Position numbers and translations under genes: made by a program. The notes under the pieces were generated by a model that was not told the origin of the DNA, made no database searches, and saw only the letters and a list, made by a program, of their open reading frames with translations. Below, piece by piece: positions 22,011-32,803 of a stretch of 64,000 bases of DNA (position 1 is the stretch's first letter; each line of letters opens with the position of its first letter). The stretch spans positions 132,616,521 to 132,680,520 of the forward strand of contig NC_064621.1 of assembly GCF_023898315.1 (NCBI RefSeq), read 5' to 3'. Source of the stretch: Schistocerca nitens (Eukaryota > Arthropoda > Insecta > Orthoptera > Acrididae).

Positions 22011-23387
22011 TGGATTAAGCAGTAACAACATTGGAAAGATTGAGTTGTGAAGACCAGCGGCACACATTGGTAATACCAAGTTTCATGTAGGTTTGCAGAA
22101 GATGGCAGAATCCTACACATGAGTGTATAACATAGTTTCTTTAAAGTAATGCGGGAGGCAAACCGGAAGCTCTCGGCTTCTCGATAGATGCACTCAGCTG
22201 CATGTCTTAGGGGGACCGTGCGCGACGCAAAACAGACCCTAGAAGTTCTGGCGAACCAGGCGTTTAATTAGGGGCTGATGATGACGGAGCAGTGTTTGAC
22301 TACCGTCCAGGGAGAGGACTTGGGCCACGAAGATGGAGTGGACGGCCCCTGGGAGTTCTGAAGGAGTGGACATTGGAGCCAGGCTCCTGCATATGCAGCA
22401 GCTGCCCGAGATAAACCGGGGGACGCTACTGGTCGGCGGCCTATTGTCTGACGCTCGCAAGGACTCAGCCGACCCTACAACAGCGCCTAGTATCTCGCAG
22501 ATTTTGCGAAAATTTATTATGGGCACAAGTAACTGCTTCTTGGGCGATTAGATAGAACTGTCGACATTGGAGACTATTATTAACAAGTGTCTGCTACAGG
22601 AAAATGCTAGGATCACTCTAGAATGGGCGAATTTCCTGCTGCCTCTGTATTATAGTGTAGGTAATTTACCAAATCACTAACAGTGGTCGTGACATAACTG
22701 CCTTGTCATTTAGGTGATGTGTTCTGCACTCTTTAATCTTCAGAAGTTGCATTCCGGGGTCAGTCTTGTGTTCCACCAACACACTGATCGGTTTTGGTGG
22801 TGAAATGTAGTACCCAGGGTCCGTTAATTTACATTTTTGAATGCGGTGAGTAGAGCGGAAGACTCTATGTAATTTCGCAGCAGGTAACATAGAATACCTC
22901 TAATCAGGGCACATCTCCCTCATGTGATCATCTACTAAGAGACCTTCAGGTGCTGTATTTTGGGTTATTGATCTTGTTTCTGAACTAAAAAACGTTATCT
23001 TGCTGTGAAGAAAGCATATCTGTAATATGTAATATTAATAAAGACATTGTAAACATAGATAAGAAACTAGATTTACTTACGTTAAGAAGTGAATCATTGC
23101 CGACAAACTAATACAATAATTCACTCGAACTTAGGTCCTTAATATAAATCTAAATACATTTGTACATATTATTGTAGTTCCACGTGAGGCTCCAAAGTAA
23201 CTGGAGAAAAAGTTGGATTAATCTCTTCAATAATCTACACATTTAACACCGCTACAATAGTTCGTAGGAATAGTAAACCTAAAAAATGAAAAAAAGTGAT
23301 CAAGAATGCACAAATTAACTGTCAACACAAACTAGAATAATAGGTGAAAATACGTGAAACTAAATTTTATAAAATTTCAGTACAGAT
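22011..23387. other. Unassigned; GC-richer patch 22142-22520
   Basis: The patch has higher GC than its surroundings and open frames on both strands (22239-22526 minus, 22333-22551 plus), neither with a known domain. The remainder to 23387 is AT-rich and holds nothing recognisable. Confidence 0.4.
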
Positions 23388-24435
23388 TTACTCGTACATA
23401 CACTTTTAAGCTCTCTTGATAGGATGAATCTCTTCATTAGGTGATCTAGAATAATTTTATGGTGATAGTGGGAGGCTCCGGTGATGATTAGAGACATTCA
23501 CGTTTGAATGATTTTTCAGCCAGTGTGGAGATTGTGATGTGCAGGGTTATAAATCGCAAGTTGTTTGCTAATTGTTGTTCTATACATGTGTCAGTCTTTT
23601 AAGCATATCTTTACAAATTCGTTTCATTTCTGTTTAAGTCTTCCAGTTCTTCTTCTCCCTTTTTTTTTTATATAAAGCTAATTTGCTAAATCTGTGCTTC
23701 GGTCTGTTGTATGTGTTCCTCCCATATGTTTGTGGAGCTCGTTTATTTTCCCATGGACTACATGGACATCTAGTTCTATTCCTATTGTTTCATTCCTTAT
23801 ACTTTATTTTCTATAGTAATCGTTTATGCCTAGAAATTTCATTTCCATGATTTCACTGCTATATCACAAGAATGTTAAGCCCTTGATTTTAAAGCATTTT
23901 CAACTTGTGTTCTGACGGGTCTCCTACTCGAATGCATTATGCGTGATGGCACAAGCATGTTCTACTCTGGCAGCTTTGATTCAAGATTAATATCGTATCT
24001 AATGTTACACTCGAACTAGCCGAATAATGATACTTCATGAAAGATCAAGCCGTCTAAAACAATTTCAATTCAAACTTCATCTTTCACATAAAAAGCTATT
24101 AATCTTGACTTACATTTAGATATGTCGTTATCATATTCCTGACGTAGGCAACTAAAATGATGGAGTGCGTGATGATCAGTTCCAGTCGTTTCTCTAGTTT
24201 TAATTTTCTTCGGCGTTTCTTGTAGCTCTTATATTTTATCATGATAAATGCATTCTTCATCCTCTTCAGTAACTGCTTCTTCCTGTTCTTTCGGACAGTA
24301 ATGCATTTGTAGAGCTGAAATCATTTATTCTTGTGTACTGCATGTATCCGCACTATAACTTTCCCTGTTTAGTTGAGGGTCTTTAATATATTTGTAAACA
24401 ATGTTCTGTCTGCCATGAATATTGCTCTCACAGTG
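23388..24435 (-). repeat. Dispersed repeat family B, copy 2 (inverted)
   Basis: The reverse complement matches 9895-10942 throughout, including the GATCTTTCATGAAGTATCAT block and the ACATGTGGGAAGG-like block. A T-rich expansion (CCCTTTTTTTTTATATAAAGC, about 23660) replaces a plain stretch in copy 1. The two copies are in opposite orientation about 12.4 kb apart. Confidence 0.7.
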
Positions 24436-25170
24436 AAGGAGAATTTTATCACTCCTTCCTCTCAGCATATTGGTCTATAGCTACTCAAGATCGCATAAAA
24501 CGTAGCATCATAATGATGAAACGTTTCGAACAATCTGAATTTTCCAGTCTTGTCAAATATTTTGAAGACAAGTCGCGTAAGAATCAGTATCTGTCAAACC
24601 CACACAGCCCCTCAGAACTTATTCGCATTTGCTTAATCAAATTCCCTGAACATCGTATTATTTTGGCAGGACAATGCAAAGACGACATCGAAGCTTTTCA
24701 GAGACTGTTACAAGAATTTGAGATTGACACTGACAATCGTGGGAACACAACAATTACAGGTCACATCCGTCACGATTCCGCAATGACAGAAATAATAACT
24801 GGACACGACAAGGCTATTCTTACAACGCAAATTGTGACCAAAACAAACACCACCCGTATGACGACCGTTGGCAGAGTAAAAATAATTACAGAGAAAGATC
24901 GCATTTCCATAGTAAAGAATAAGACAGAGACAATCAGAGAAACAGACCATATGGGAACCAAAATAATTATTATCAAGGGAGACACAATAACTTCAGACGC
25001 AACGCTCCACCACGCAGCTACGACTCATGGAGAAATTTTCCACCACGTAACCGACAAGTAAAAAATTACAGAAACTATCGACATGACGACAGACGATATA
25101 ACCTTAACAACAGACAGAATTCAATCAGAACTGGCGGGATTCAAAGGCGAATTTGTAGAAGTTAGATCTC
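24425..25170 (+). pseudogene. LTR-retrotransposon gag-like protein, 3' part, frameshifted
   Basis: The frame from 24513 gives a capsid-like segment (MMKRFEQSEFSSLVKYFEDK, SPSELIRICLIKFPEH, AGQCKDDIEAFQRLLQEFEI). Near 24740-24760 the frame shifts, and a neighbouring frame continues into an Asn/Arg/Tyr-rich tail (NNYRSHPSRFRNDRNNNW, SYDSWRNFPPRNRQV, YRNYRHDDRRYNLNNRQ) ending near 25166. Within the tail a TAA replaces a codon after FHSKE. Such basic, Asn-rich tails without zinc knuckles are seen in gag proteins of some insect LTR elements. Automatic annotation often mistakes them for host Asn-rich proteins. No protease or pol follows. Confidence 0.65.
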
Positions 25171-25204
25171 TAAATCCCAGTAACGACTCACGACAACAAA
25201 GGTA

Positions 25205-26229
25205 ATAAACAATGACTCCCACCGCAGGCGGCCACGTGCGCCAGCTGGGCTTGAGAAAAATAACATAAGCTAACCTTGAGAAAAATTCCATTATTCTTTA
25301 CTGACGTATACCGCATGATAATTGCGTTCAAGCTGAAACTCTGAGTACAAGGATTGCACCACATTTCACATGTAATACCGTTTATTGAGAGATAATCTGC
25401 TATTTAACTTAGTCTTTGCCATAAAATATTTCACTTCACATTACTAGTACGCTTTGTCACACTTAGAAACTGTTAACATGCAACAATGTTTTAAAGTTAA
25501 CTATCCAGTCAAGAACCTATGGAACTTACTTAGACAGTAATTACGAATGCATATTCGTAGTGAACAGACAACACATTGTTTTTGTGTGTACATTCTTGCT
25601 TGTTCGTTGCACGATTACGTAACAACTATAAGGCTTACACACTTAGACTATATTCCGGTACCGCTAATGAGATTTTAATGCAACATTTTGGTTTACTTGA
25701 AAATACATTCAGGATTTAAAGTATTTTCTGAGAGACACCAGATGACACAGTGGTTAGTTTATTTGACAGCTACACGATTATATCACGACGCTAATAATGA
25801 ATGACACAATTTATATTTTTGATTTTGCGCTGTATCTGTTTTATATCTACACAGTTTTTCTGAATTCTTCTGGAAAGTAAAACATGTTTTAGTAGTAACT
25901 TTTGTGGTATAGCTACAATGAGACAGCCTTTTATGTAGCACAACAACATGTTACAGTATAGTACTTTCTAGATCACGGTAATGTATGTAATAACTACAAT
26001 ATCTATACGGATAGCATTTCACTTTTGTTTATTACGAGGTAAGTAAATTGACTTCTACAGAACTTTGCTTACGGACGACGATAATTACGACACTTGACAC
26101 ATTTTTTACCCTTAGGTAATGACAGAGATTATCTTACAACATGACGCACAGTTTAGTACTACAGGACACGTACTTCAGTGATTAATTTTGTACTTGAAAC
26201 ATTTAGTTTAAAGATTTTTGAATTGGTCC
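25205..26229. other. Unassigned AT-rich stretch between gag remnant and RTE element
   Basis: No protease, RT or integrase motif was found, although this is where pol of the upstream gag would lie. No LTR pair could be matched. Confidence 0.4.
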
Positions 26230-26645
26230 CGACAGTGGGGATACCAGTTACTTTGGAATAAGGCAGGGCATCTCGGACATATTCTGAGTCGTGGTCACCT
26301 TTGTGCTCATACGGCAAAGACTACCAAATCCACCGGTTAGTCCCTCAACCGTTAGGGGTAATACCCAATGGGACTCGGGGCAAGTAAGGCTAGGAACCTG
26401 CTTCCCTGGTACTTTAAATATGATGCTGGCAACAATCAGAGCAAAATGCCTCGAACCTTTGGAGGTGACGGAGTCCCACCTCTAACTGACAAACCAGGGA
26501 CTCCTAAGATACGACTTGGCAAACAAATGGTAATGTGATGGGGAGCTATTAATATCAACGGGGGCTACTCTGGGAAGAAGGTAGAGCTGGCAGAGGCTGC
26601 AAGTAAGATGGGGCTGGACGTTTTAGCTGTTAGAAAGAAGAGGAA

Positions 26646-29422
26646 GTGGGAGAATACAAGGTCTACCTGTCAGGAGTCAAAGCAGGAATAGCACAATGGG
26701 GTGTAGGACTTTACATCAGGAAAGAAATGGAACCCAGCGTAGTTGCAATAATGTATGTAAACGAACGACTGATGTGGATAGATTTGACAGTCTCCAGCAA
26801 GAAAATTAGGATTGTGGCAGTTTATTCGCATTGTGAAGGGACAGGTCAAGATAAGATGGATAGTTTTTATGAGGCACTCAGTGATGTAGTTGTTAGAGTA
26901 AAGGACAAGGACAGTGTTCTGCTCATGGGTGATTTTAACGCCAGGATTGGAAATCGAACAGAAGGGTGTGAAAAGGTTATGGGTAAATTTGGAGAGGATA
27001 TGGAGGCCAACAGGAACGGGAAACAACTCGTGGATTTCTGTGCCAGTATGGGCTTAGTAATCACAAACTCCTTTTTTAAACATAAGAACATTCACCGGTA
27101 TACTTGGTAAGGCAGGGGAACCAGATCTGTCATTGACCAGGAATTCAGGAAGGCTGTGAGGAACACACGTGTATTCAGGGGATTCTTTGATGACACTAAT
27201 CATTATTTAATTTGCATTGAAATTGGGATTGTGAGGCCGAAAATGCAGGAGGTCAGGTCCATATGTAGGAGGATAAGAGTGGAGAAACTTCAGGATAAGG
27301 AAATCAGGCACAAGTACATAACAGCGATCTCAGAAAGGTACCAGTTAGTTGAATTCAGTCAATTACAGTCATTGGAAAAGGAATGGACTAGGTAAAGGGA
27401 CACAGTACTAGAAGTGGCTAAAGAATGTCTTGGAACAGTAGTGTGTAAAAGTAGGATGAAGCAAACAGCTTGGTGGAATGACACAGTCAAGGCAGCCTGT
27501 AAAAGGAAAAAGAAGGCGTATCAAAAATGGCTACATACTAGAACTCAGGTAGACAGAGAAAGTTATGTTGAAGAAAGAAACAAAGCCAAACAGATAATTG
27601 TAGCATCCAAGAAGAAATCTTGGGAAGACTTCGGAAACAGGTTGGAGACTATGGGTCAAGCTGCTGGAAAACCATTCTGGAGTGTAATTAGCAGTCTTAG
27701 AAAGGGAGGTAAGAAGGAAATGACAAGTATTTTGGACAGGTCAGGAAAAATGCTCGTGAATCCTGTGGATGCCTTGGGCAGATAGAAGAAATATTTTGAA
27801 GAGTTGCTCAATGTAGGTGAAAATACGATCAGTAATGTTTCAGATTTCGAAGTAGAATGGGATAGGAATGATAATGGAAATAGGATCACATTTGAGGAAG
27901 TGGAGAAAATGGTCAATAGAGAGCAGTGCAATAAAGCAGCTGGGGTGGAAGAAATTAAGTCGGAACTCATCAAATACAGTGGAATGTCAGGTCTTAAATG
28001 GCTACACAGGATAATTGAAATGGCCTGGGAGTCGGGACAGGTTCCATCAGACTGGACAAAAGCAGTAATCACACCAATCTTTAAACATGGAAACAGAAAA
28101 GATTGTAACAACTACAGAGGTATCTCTTTAATCAGCGTTGTGGGTAAAATCTTCTCAGGTATTGTTGAAAGGAAAGTGCGAGTATTAGTTGAGGACCGAT
28201 TGGATGAAAATCATGTGGGTTTAGGCCTCTTAGAGGTTGTCAGGACTAGATCTTTAGCTTTCGGCAAATAATGGAGAAGTGTTATGAGTGGAACAGGGAA
28301 TTGTATCTATGCTTTATAGATCTAGAAAAGGCATATGACCGGGTTCCCAGGAGCAAGTTATTGTCTGTTCTACGAGATTATGGAATAGGAGGCAAACTTT
28401 TGCAAGCAATTAAAGGTCTTTACATGGATAGTCAGGCAGCAGTTAGAGTTGACGGTAAATTGAGTTCATCGTTCAGAGTAGTTTCAAGGATAAGACAAGG
28501 CTGCAACCTGTCTCCAATGTTGTTTATATTATTTATGGATCATATGTTGAAAACAATAGATTAGTTGGGTGAGATTAAGATGTGTGAACACAAAGTAAGC
28601 AGTCTTGCATATGTGGATGACTTAGTTGTGATGGCAGATTCGATTGAAAGTTTGCAAAGTAATATTTCAGAGCTAGATCACAAATGTAAGGGCTATGGTA
28701 TGAAGATTAGCATCTCCAAAGCGAAAGTAATGTCAGTGCGAAAGAAATATAAACGTATTGAGTGCCAAATAGGAGGAACAAAGTTAGAACAGGTGGACGG
28801 TTTCAAGTACTTAGGATGCATATTCTCACACGATGGCAACATAGTGAAAGAACTGGAAGCGAGGTGTAGCAAAGCTAATGCAGTGAGCGCTCAGCTACGA
28901 TCTACTTTCTTCTACAAGAAGGAAGTCAGTACCAAGACTAAGTTATCTGTGCACCGTTCAATCTTTCGACCAACTTTGTTGTATGGGAGCGAAAGCTAGG
29001 TGGATTCAGGTTGCCTTATCAACAAGGTTGAGGTTACGGATATGAAAGTAGCTAGGATGATTGCAGGTACTAGTAGATGGGAACAATGGCAGGAGGGTGT
29101 CCACAATGAGGAAATCAAAGAAAAACTGGGAATGAACTCTATAGGTGTAGCAGTCAGGGCGAACAGGCTTAGATGGTGGGGTCATGTTACACGCATGGAA
29201 GAAGCAAAGTTACCCAAGAGACTCATGGGTTCAGCAGTAAAGGGTAGGAGGATTCGGGGCACACCAAGGAGAAGGTACCTGGATTCGGTTAAGAATGATT
29301 TTGAAGTAATAGGTTTAACATCAGAGGAGGCACCAATGTTAGCACTGAATAGGGGATCGTGGAGGAATTTTATAAGGGGGCTATGCTCCAGACTGAACGC
29401 TGAAAGGCATAATCAGTCTTAA
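26646..29422 (+). pseudogene. RTE-like endonuclease/reverse transcriptase, six lesions
   Basis: The endonuclease has LLMGDFNARIGNR and ANRNGKQLVDFCASMGLVIT. RT blocks are VPSDWTKAVITPIFKHGNRK and NNYRGISLISVVGK, motif A CFIDLEKAYDRVPRSKL, motif B RIRQGCNLSPMLFILF and motif C SLAYVDDLVVMADS, so the catalytic aspartates are intact. The C-terminal part contains RWWGHVTRMEEAKLPKRL. In-frame stops end at 27110, 27395, 27785, 28564 and 28999; at least two (KKYFEELL context and SES-VDSG context) look like Trp TGG changed to TAG. A 1-base deletion near 28213 shifts the frame, and TAG replaces CAG nearby (GCQD-IFSFRQ). SVID is followed directly by QEF, suggesting a small in-frame loss. Confidence 0.9.

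Positions 29423-29453
<31 letters not shown>
29423..29453. repeat. (ATG)n tail of the RTE-like element
   Basis: About ten ATG/GAT units directly after the TAA stop of the LINE; interpreted as its 3' tail. Confidence 0.9.
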
Positions 29454-29455
<2 letters not shown>

Positions 29456-29457
<2 letters not shown>

Positions 29458-30053
29458 TGAATTACAAAGATACAAAGAAGGTTTTAGGTGACACATTTAA
29501 TTCCATCGCTGTAATCTGTAAAACCTGGGGGATAATTACATTAATCCTCAGGGGATACACGCCTACTTTGTGTACTAAGCGTGAGGCAAGCGCTAGAAGC
29601 CCCAGCTAATATGGTATTTGCTTATACAACTTTACACATCGGTACCATATTTATCTAACACAGAATTACACAGCTATCTGACCATTTAACTGAGAGAGAC
29701 AAACATTTTTTTTTATTACGTCAGTGACATGTTTATGCAGTTACACAGTTGGATAACTTCACACTTATGAAATTGTATTTTGTCTGTACTTTTTTGGAAC
29801 CATTCTGATACCATGAGAGCTTGAATGATGTACTTGGTGTGGGATCATGATTTTTGAAGTAGATTTGAGGTAGATGACACTATTGAAATGAGCAGAGAAA
29901 TTTTTTTACCTTTTGAAATTAATGAAAGAAGCTGCTATGATGATGTTATTACGACAACGATGTGTATTATGCTATTGAGGTATGTTTATGATCAATAAGC
30001 TGATGCTATATGAGGAATTTGATAATGCTACATATTTATTATGATGAAATATG
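29456..30053. other. Unassigned AT-rich stretch
   Basis: Nothing recognisable on either strand. Confidence 0.4.
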
Positions 30054-30220
30054 CAGTCGTGGACTGTGCGGCTGATCCCGTGGATCTTCGAGTCCTCCCT
30101 CGGGCATGGGTGTGTGTGTTTGTCCTTAGGATAATTTAGGTTAAGTAGTGTGTAAGCTTAGTGACTGATGACCTTAGCAGTTAAGTCCCATAAGATTTCA
30201 CTCACATTTGAACATTTGTT
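30054..30220 (+). mobile_element. Second SINE family, 5'-truncated
   Basis: The segment has a degraded B-box-like GATCTTCGAGTCCTCC, then CTCGGGCATGGGTGTGTGTG, TGTCCTTAGGATAATTTAGG and GTTAAGTCCCATAAGATTTC. It is related to, but distinct from, the SINE at 9298-9499: both share the CGGGCATGGGTGTGTG and GTTAAGTCCCATA blocks. The A box is absent, so the head is truncated or decayed. No clear target duplication was seen. Confidence 0.75.
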
Positions 30221-31375
30221 AAGATCTGCCATAGGTATTAGACATTTCCTATCTTTACTGTAATATTATTTCTGCTTGAGCTTTATCATGTTTGCCAGGC
30301 ATAGTTCTACTGAATTTTACATTGTATTAAGCCAGTTTTACTACTGATTTATTTTTCTTGTTACTGCACATTGGCTCATATTAGTTGTAATGTTGCATTT
30401 GCTTTGCTAATTTATATATGCTGCTCCTTGTTTTGTGAATTTGCATTTTTTTGTCATGGCTGTTTGTGTTAATTGTTTTGTGCTGCTGCATTGCCTCGTT
30501 CTCTTGTATATATATCTGAGCTCAGTAGATTTACGTTAGCTTAAAAGGAGGTATGCTATATAAGAAAATGAGTTGTGATGGATTGGAAGAAAGTAGGATT
30601 TAGGGACAAGAGGTTTAGGTAGGATTTCCTTAAAAACAAATGATGAACTACGGGAGATTTCCGAGAAGTAAAGAAAGTTTTTGTTGCCAAATCAAAGACT
30701 ATAAATACTGCAGTACCAAATGTCACACTGAAAATAAACACTCTTCTGTCCTTTTGTGTTATTCCCCTATGTGTTTGTGTACCCTTGTGTATTTACGTTC
30801 TTCCTGTCTTTATGTCTTTAACTGATAATAGTTACATTAGAATTTTTCTAATACTCATCTACATTCACGATGATGAGGAATACTGTTATCCTAAAATATA
30901 ATTTGCATTAATAATACGTTATTTACTTTGTAAAGATGTTTAGACATTATTTATTCTGTTCTGTTTCAATGCTCATGTGGGAAAATGTTTCGAAAGCTCT
31001 TCTCATTATTTTATTTATTTACATATGTCATAATTCCTGTAACACTGATGAATATGTTTATTTCTATTCTTCTGTAAAGCCCGTATTACTACAAATGTGT
31101 CTGTACTATTATATTCTTCAATGATGTATTTTGTACCTTTGTAATTGTATTCTCATGTCGTAAATTTGTAATTGTGTAGACACCAGTTCTTCAAATTAAG
31201 TATTTTCATTTCACTTCACGCATTTTTGTTTGTCATGGTATATGCACAATGTATGAGAAGAAAAAAATGGTACTGTTAGTGCCCGACCGTGTGTTAATAA
31301 TTTAGCAAGGGACTGGTTAACAGCATTGTTGGTTCTAAGGACATTTCAATTTTTTTTTTTTTTTTTTTTTTTTTT
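30221..31375. other. Unassigned AT-rich stretch ending in a 26-base T tract
   Basis: No gene recognised. The run of T at 31350-31375 borders the next repeat and could be the A-tail of a minus-strand insertion, but no element body could be attached to it. Confidence 0.45.
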
Positions 31376-31474
31376 GTGAGAGCACAAGTGGAGGTTCATG
31401 GACTTGCTGTATTATCCGCAGACTCTTCGATGGTGATTGTGCACCCGCACAGTCACAACAGATGGCTGCTAGCC

Positions 31475-31625
31475 ATCTCTACAAGGACTACAGTGGGTCT
31501 GCACCTTTGATGGCGCACCAAAACCATTATCTCTACAAGGACTGCAGTGGGTCTGCACCTGTGGTGGCCCAGTAATACCATAAATTCTACCAGGACTACA
31601 GTGGGTCTGCTCTGTGATGACCTAC
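31475..31625 (+). repeat. 54-bp minisatellite within family A
   Basis: Units begin at 31475, 31529 and 31583 with ATCTCTACAAGGACTACAG-type starts and GTGGGTCTGCACC cores, each 54 bp; the third is partial. Copy 1 has a shorter, diverged version near 5505-5590. Confidence 0.85.
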
Positions 31626-32294
31626 CTACCAATATTCTTCAGAATGTTGACTGATTGTGCTGTGGGTTTGCTCTGTTGTGGCCCATTACCTGTGTGCATG
31701 TCAAGAGTCAGCATTGTCTTTCCATTCGAAGGACAACACTACTTCTTCAAGAATGCATGGAAATCAACTACTTCTGTGTGCATTTTCTTTTACTGATCAG
31801 ACTTTGTGCAATGTAATTACTACTGTGATGAATGATCAGGACTGTCTTTAAGGACAGTGAACAGTTTTTGCTTTTAACCAACATTGTATCGATAAGTGTG
31901 TGCATTTGATATATTTATTAGCGTAAATATAAAATTTTTGTAACAAATATGTAGTAGCCATTGCCCAAAACAATCTGTAAATTTTTTTTTGTAGGGAGCA
32001 TGAGGTCTATGTAAGTAGGCTGTTAAGGTTTTTATCTTGGTAACGCCACGTAGCGCTCTGTATGAAAATCACTGACTGTGCTGTGTGCAGTCTGTGGCTG
32101 GTTGGATCCATTGTTGGAACATTCGCTTGTGTAGTGTTGAGCAGTTGGATGTGAACAGCGTGCAGCGTTGTGTAGTTGGAGGTGTGCCGCCAGTAATGGT
32201 GGATGTCGAGAGAGAGATGGCAGAGTTTAGAGAGCAGACGGTCTGGACGTGTGTCCGTCAGAGAAACAAAATTCGTAAGACTGGATGTCATGAA

Positions 32295-32297
<3 letters not shown>

Positions 32298-32350
<53 letters not shown>
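32298..32350. repeat. (TA)n microsatellite
   Basis: A pure TA tract of about 53 bp in family A copy 2, at the site homologous to the tract in copy 1. Confidence 0.95.
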
Positions 32351-32352
<2 letters not shown>

Positions 32353-32609
32353 GACTTTTGAACACTGTTAAGGTAAATACATTGTTTGTTCTCCATCAAA
32401 ATCTTTCATTTGCTCACTTCGCCTATCCGTAGTTAGTGCCTTCAGTAGTTGAAATCTTTTCTTTGGCTGGCAGTATTGGCTCTCACTGTATTTCAGTAGT
32501 TCGAATAACGAAGATTTTTGTGAGGTAAGTGATTCATGAAAGGTATAGGTTATTGTTAACCAGTGCCATTGTTTTGTAAGGATTATTGAAAGTCAGATTG
32601 CGTTGAGGT

Positions 32610-32612
<3 letters not shown>

Positions 32613-32662
<50 letters not shown>
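32613..32662. repeat. (AT)n microsatellite, expanded from a short seed
   Basis: A pure AT tract of about 50 bp. At the homologous position copy 1 has only AAAAATATTG, so the tract arose or was lost since the copies diverged. Confidence 0.93.
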
Positions 32663-32665
<3 letters not shown>

Positions 32666-32803
32666 GTGTCAGTTTAGTGTTGATCAGAATAAGTAAAAAG
32701 AGAAATGTCTGAGTACGTTCAGTTTTGCTCAGCTGTTTGACAGTCAAATAACGTAGATGTTTTCCAGCACTGTCATTTAGAATTTTTTTAAGGGAATGTT
32801 TCA

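Larger units (their letters stand above)
26230..29455 (+). mobile_element. RTE-like LINE, nearly full length
   Basis: A leader of about 400 bp (26230-26640) precedes one long coding region with an APE endonuclease, an RT and a C-terminal domain. The element ends in an (ATG)n simple repeat at 29423-29453 immediately after the stop codon, the kind of 3' end typical of RTE-type elements. Although five in-frame stops and one frameshift disable it, the frame is otherwise readable over 2.7 kb, so it is a fairly recent loss. No target duplication was identified. Confidence 0.88.
31376..32803 (+). repeat. Dispersed repeat family A, copy 2
   Basis: Matches the reverse complement of 4431-5600 along most of its length. 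It adds, at its left end, a 54-bp minisatellite, and contains two TA tracts where copy 1 has one. It ends AAGGGAATGTTTCA near 32803. No coding function seen. The left limit is set at the end of the T tract and is approximate. Confidence 0.72.
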
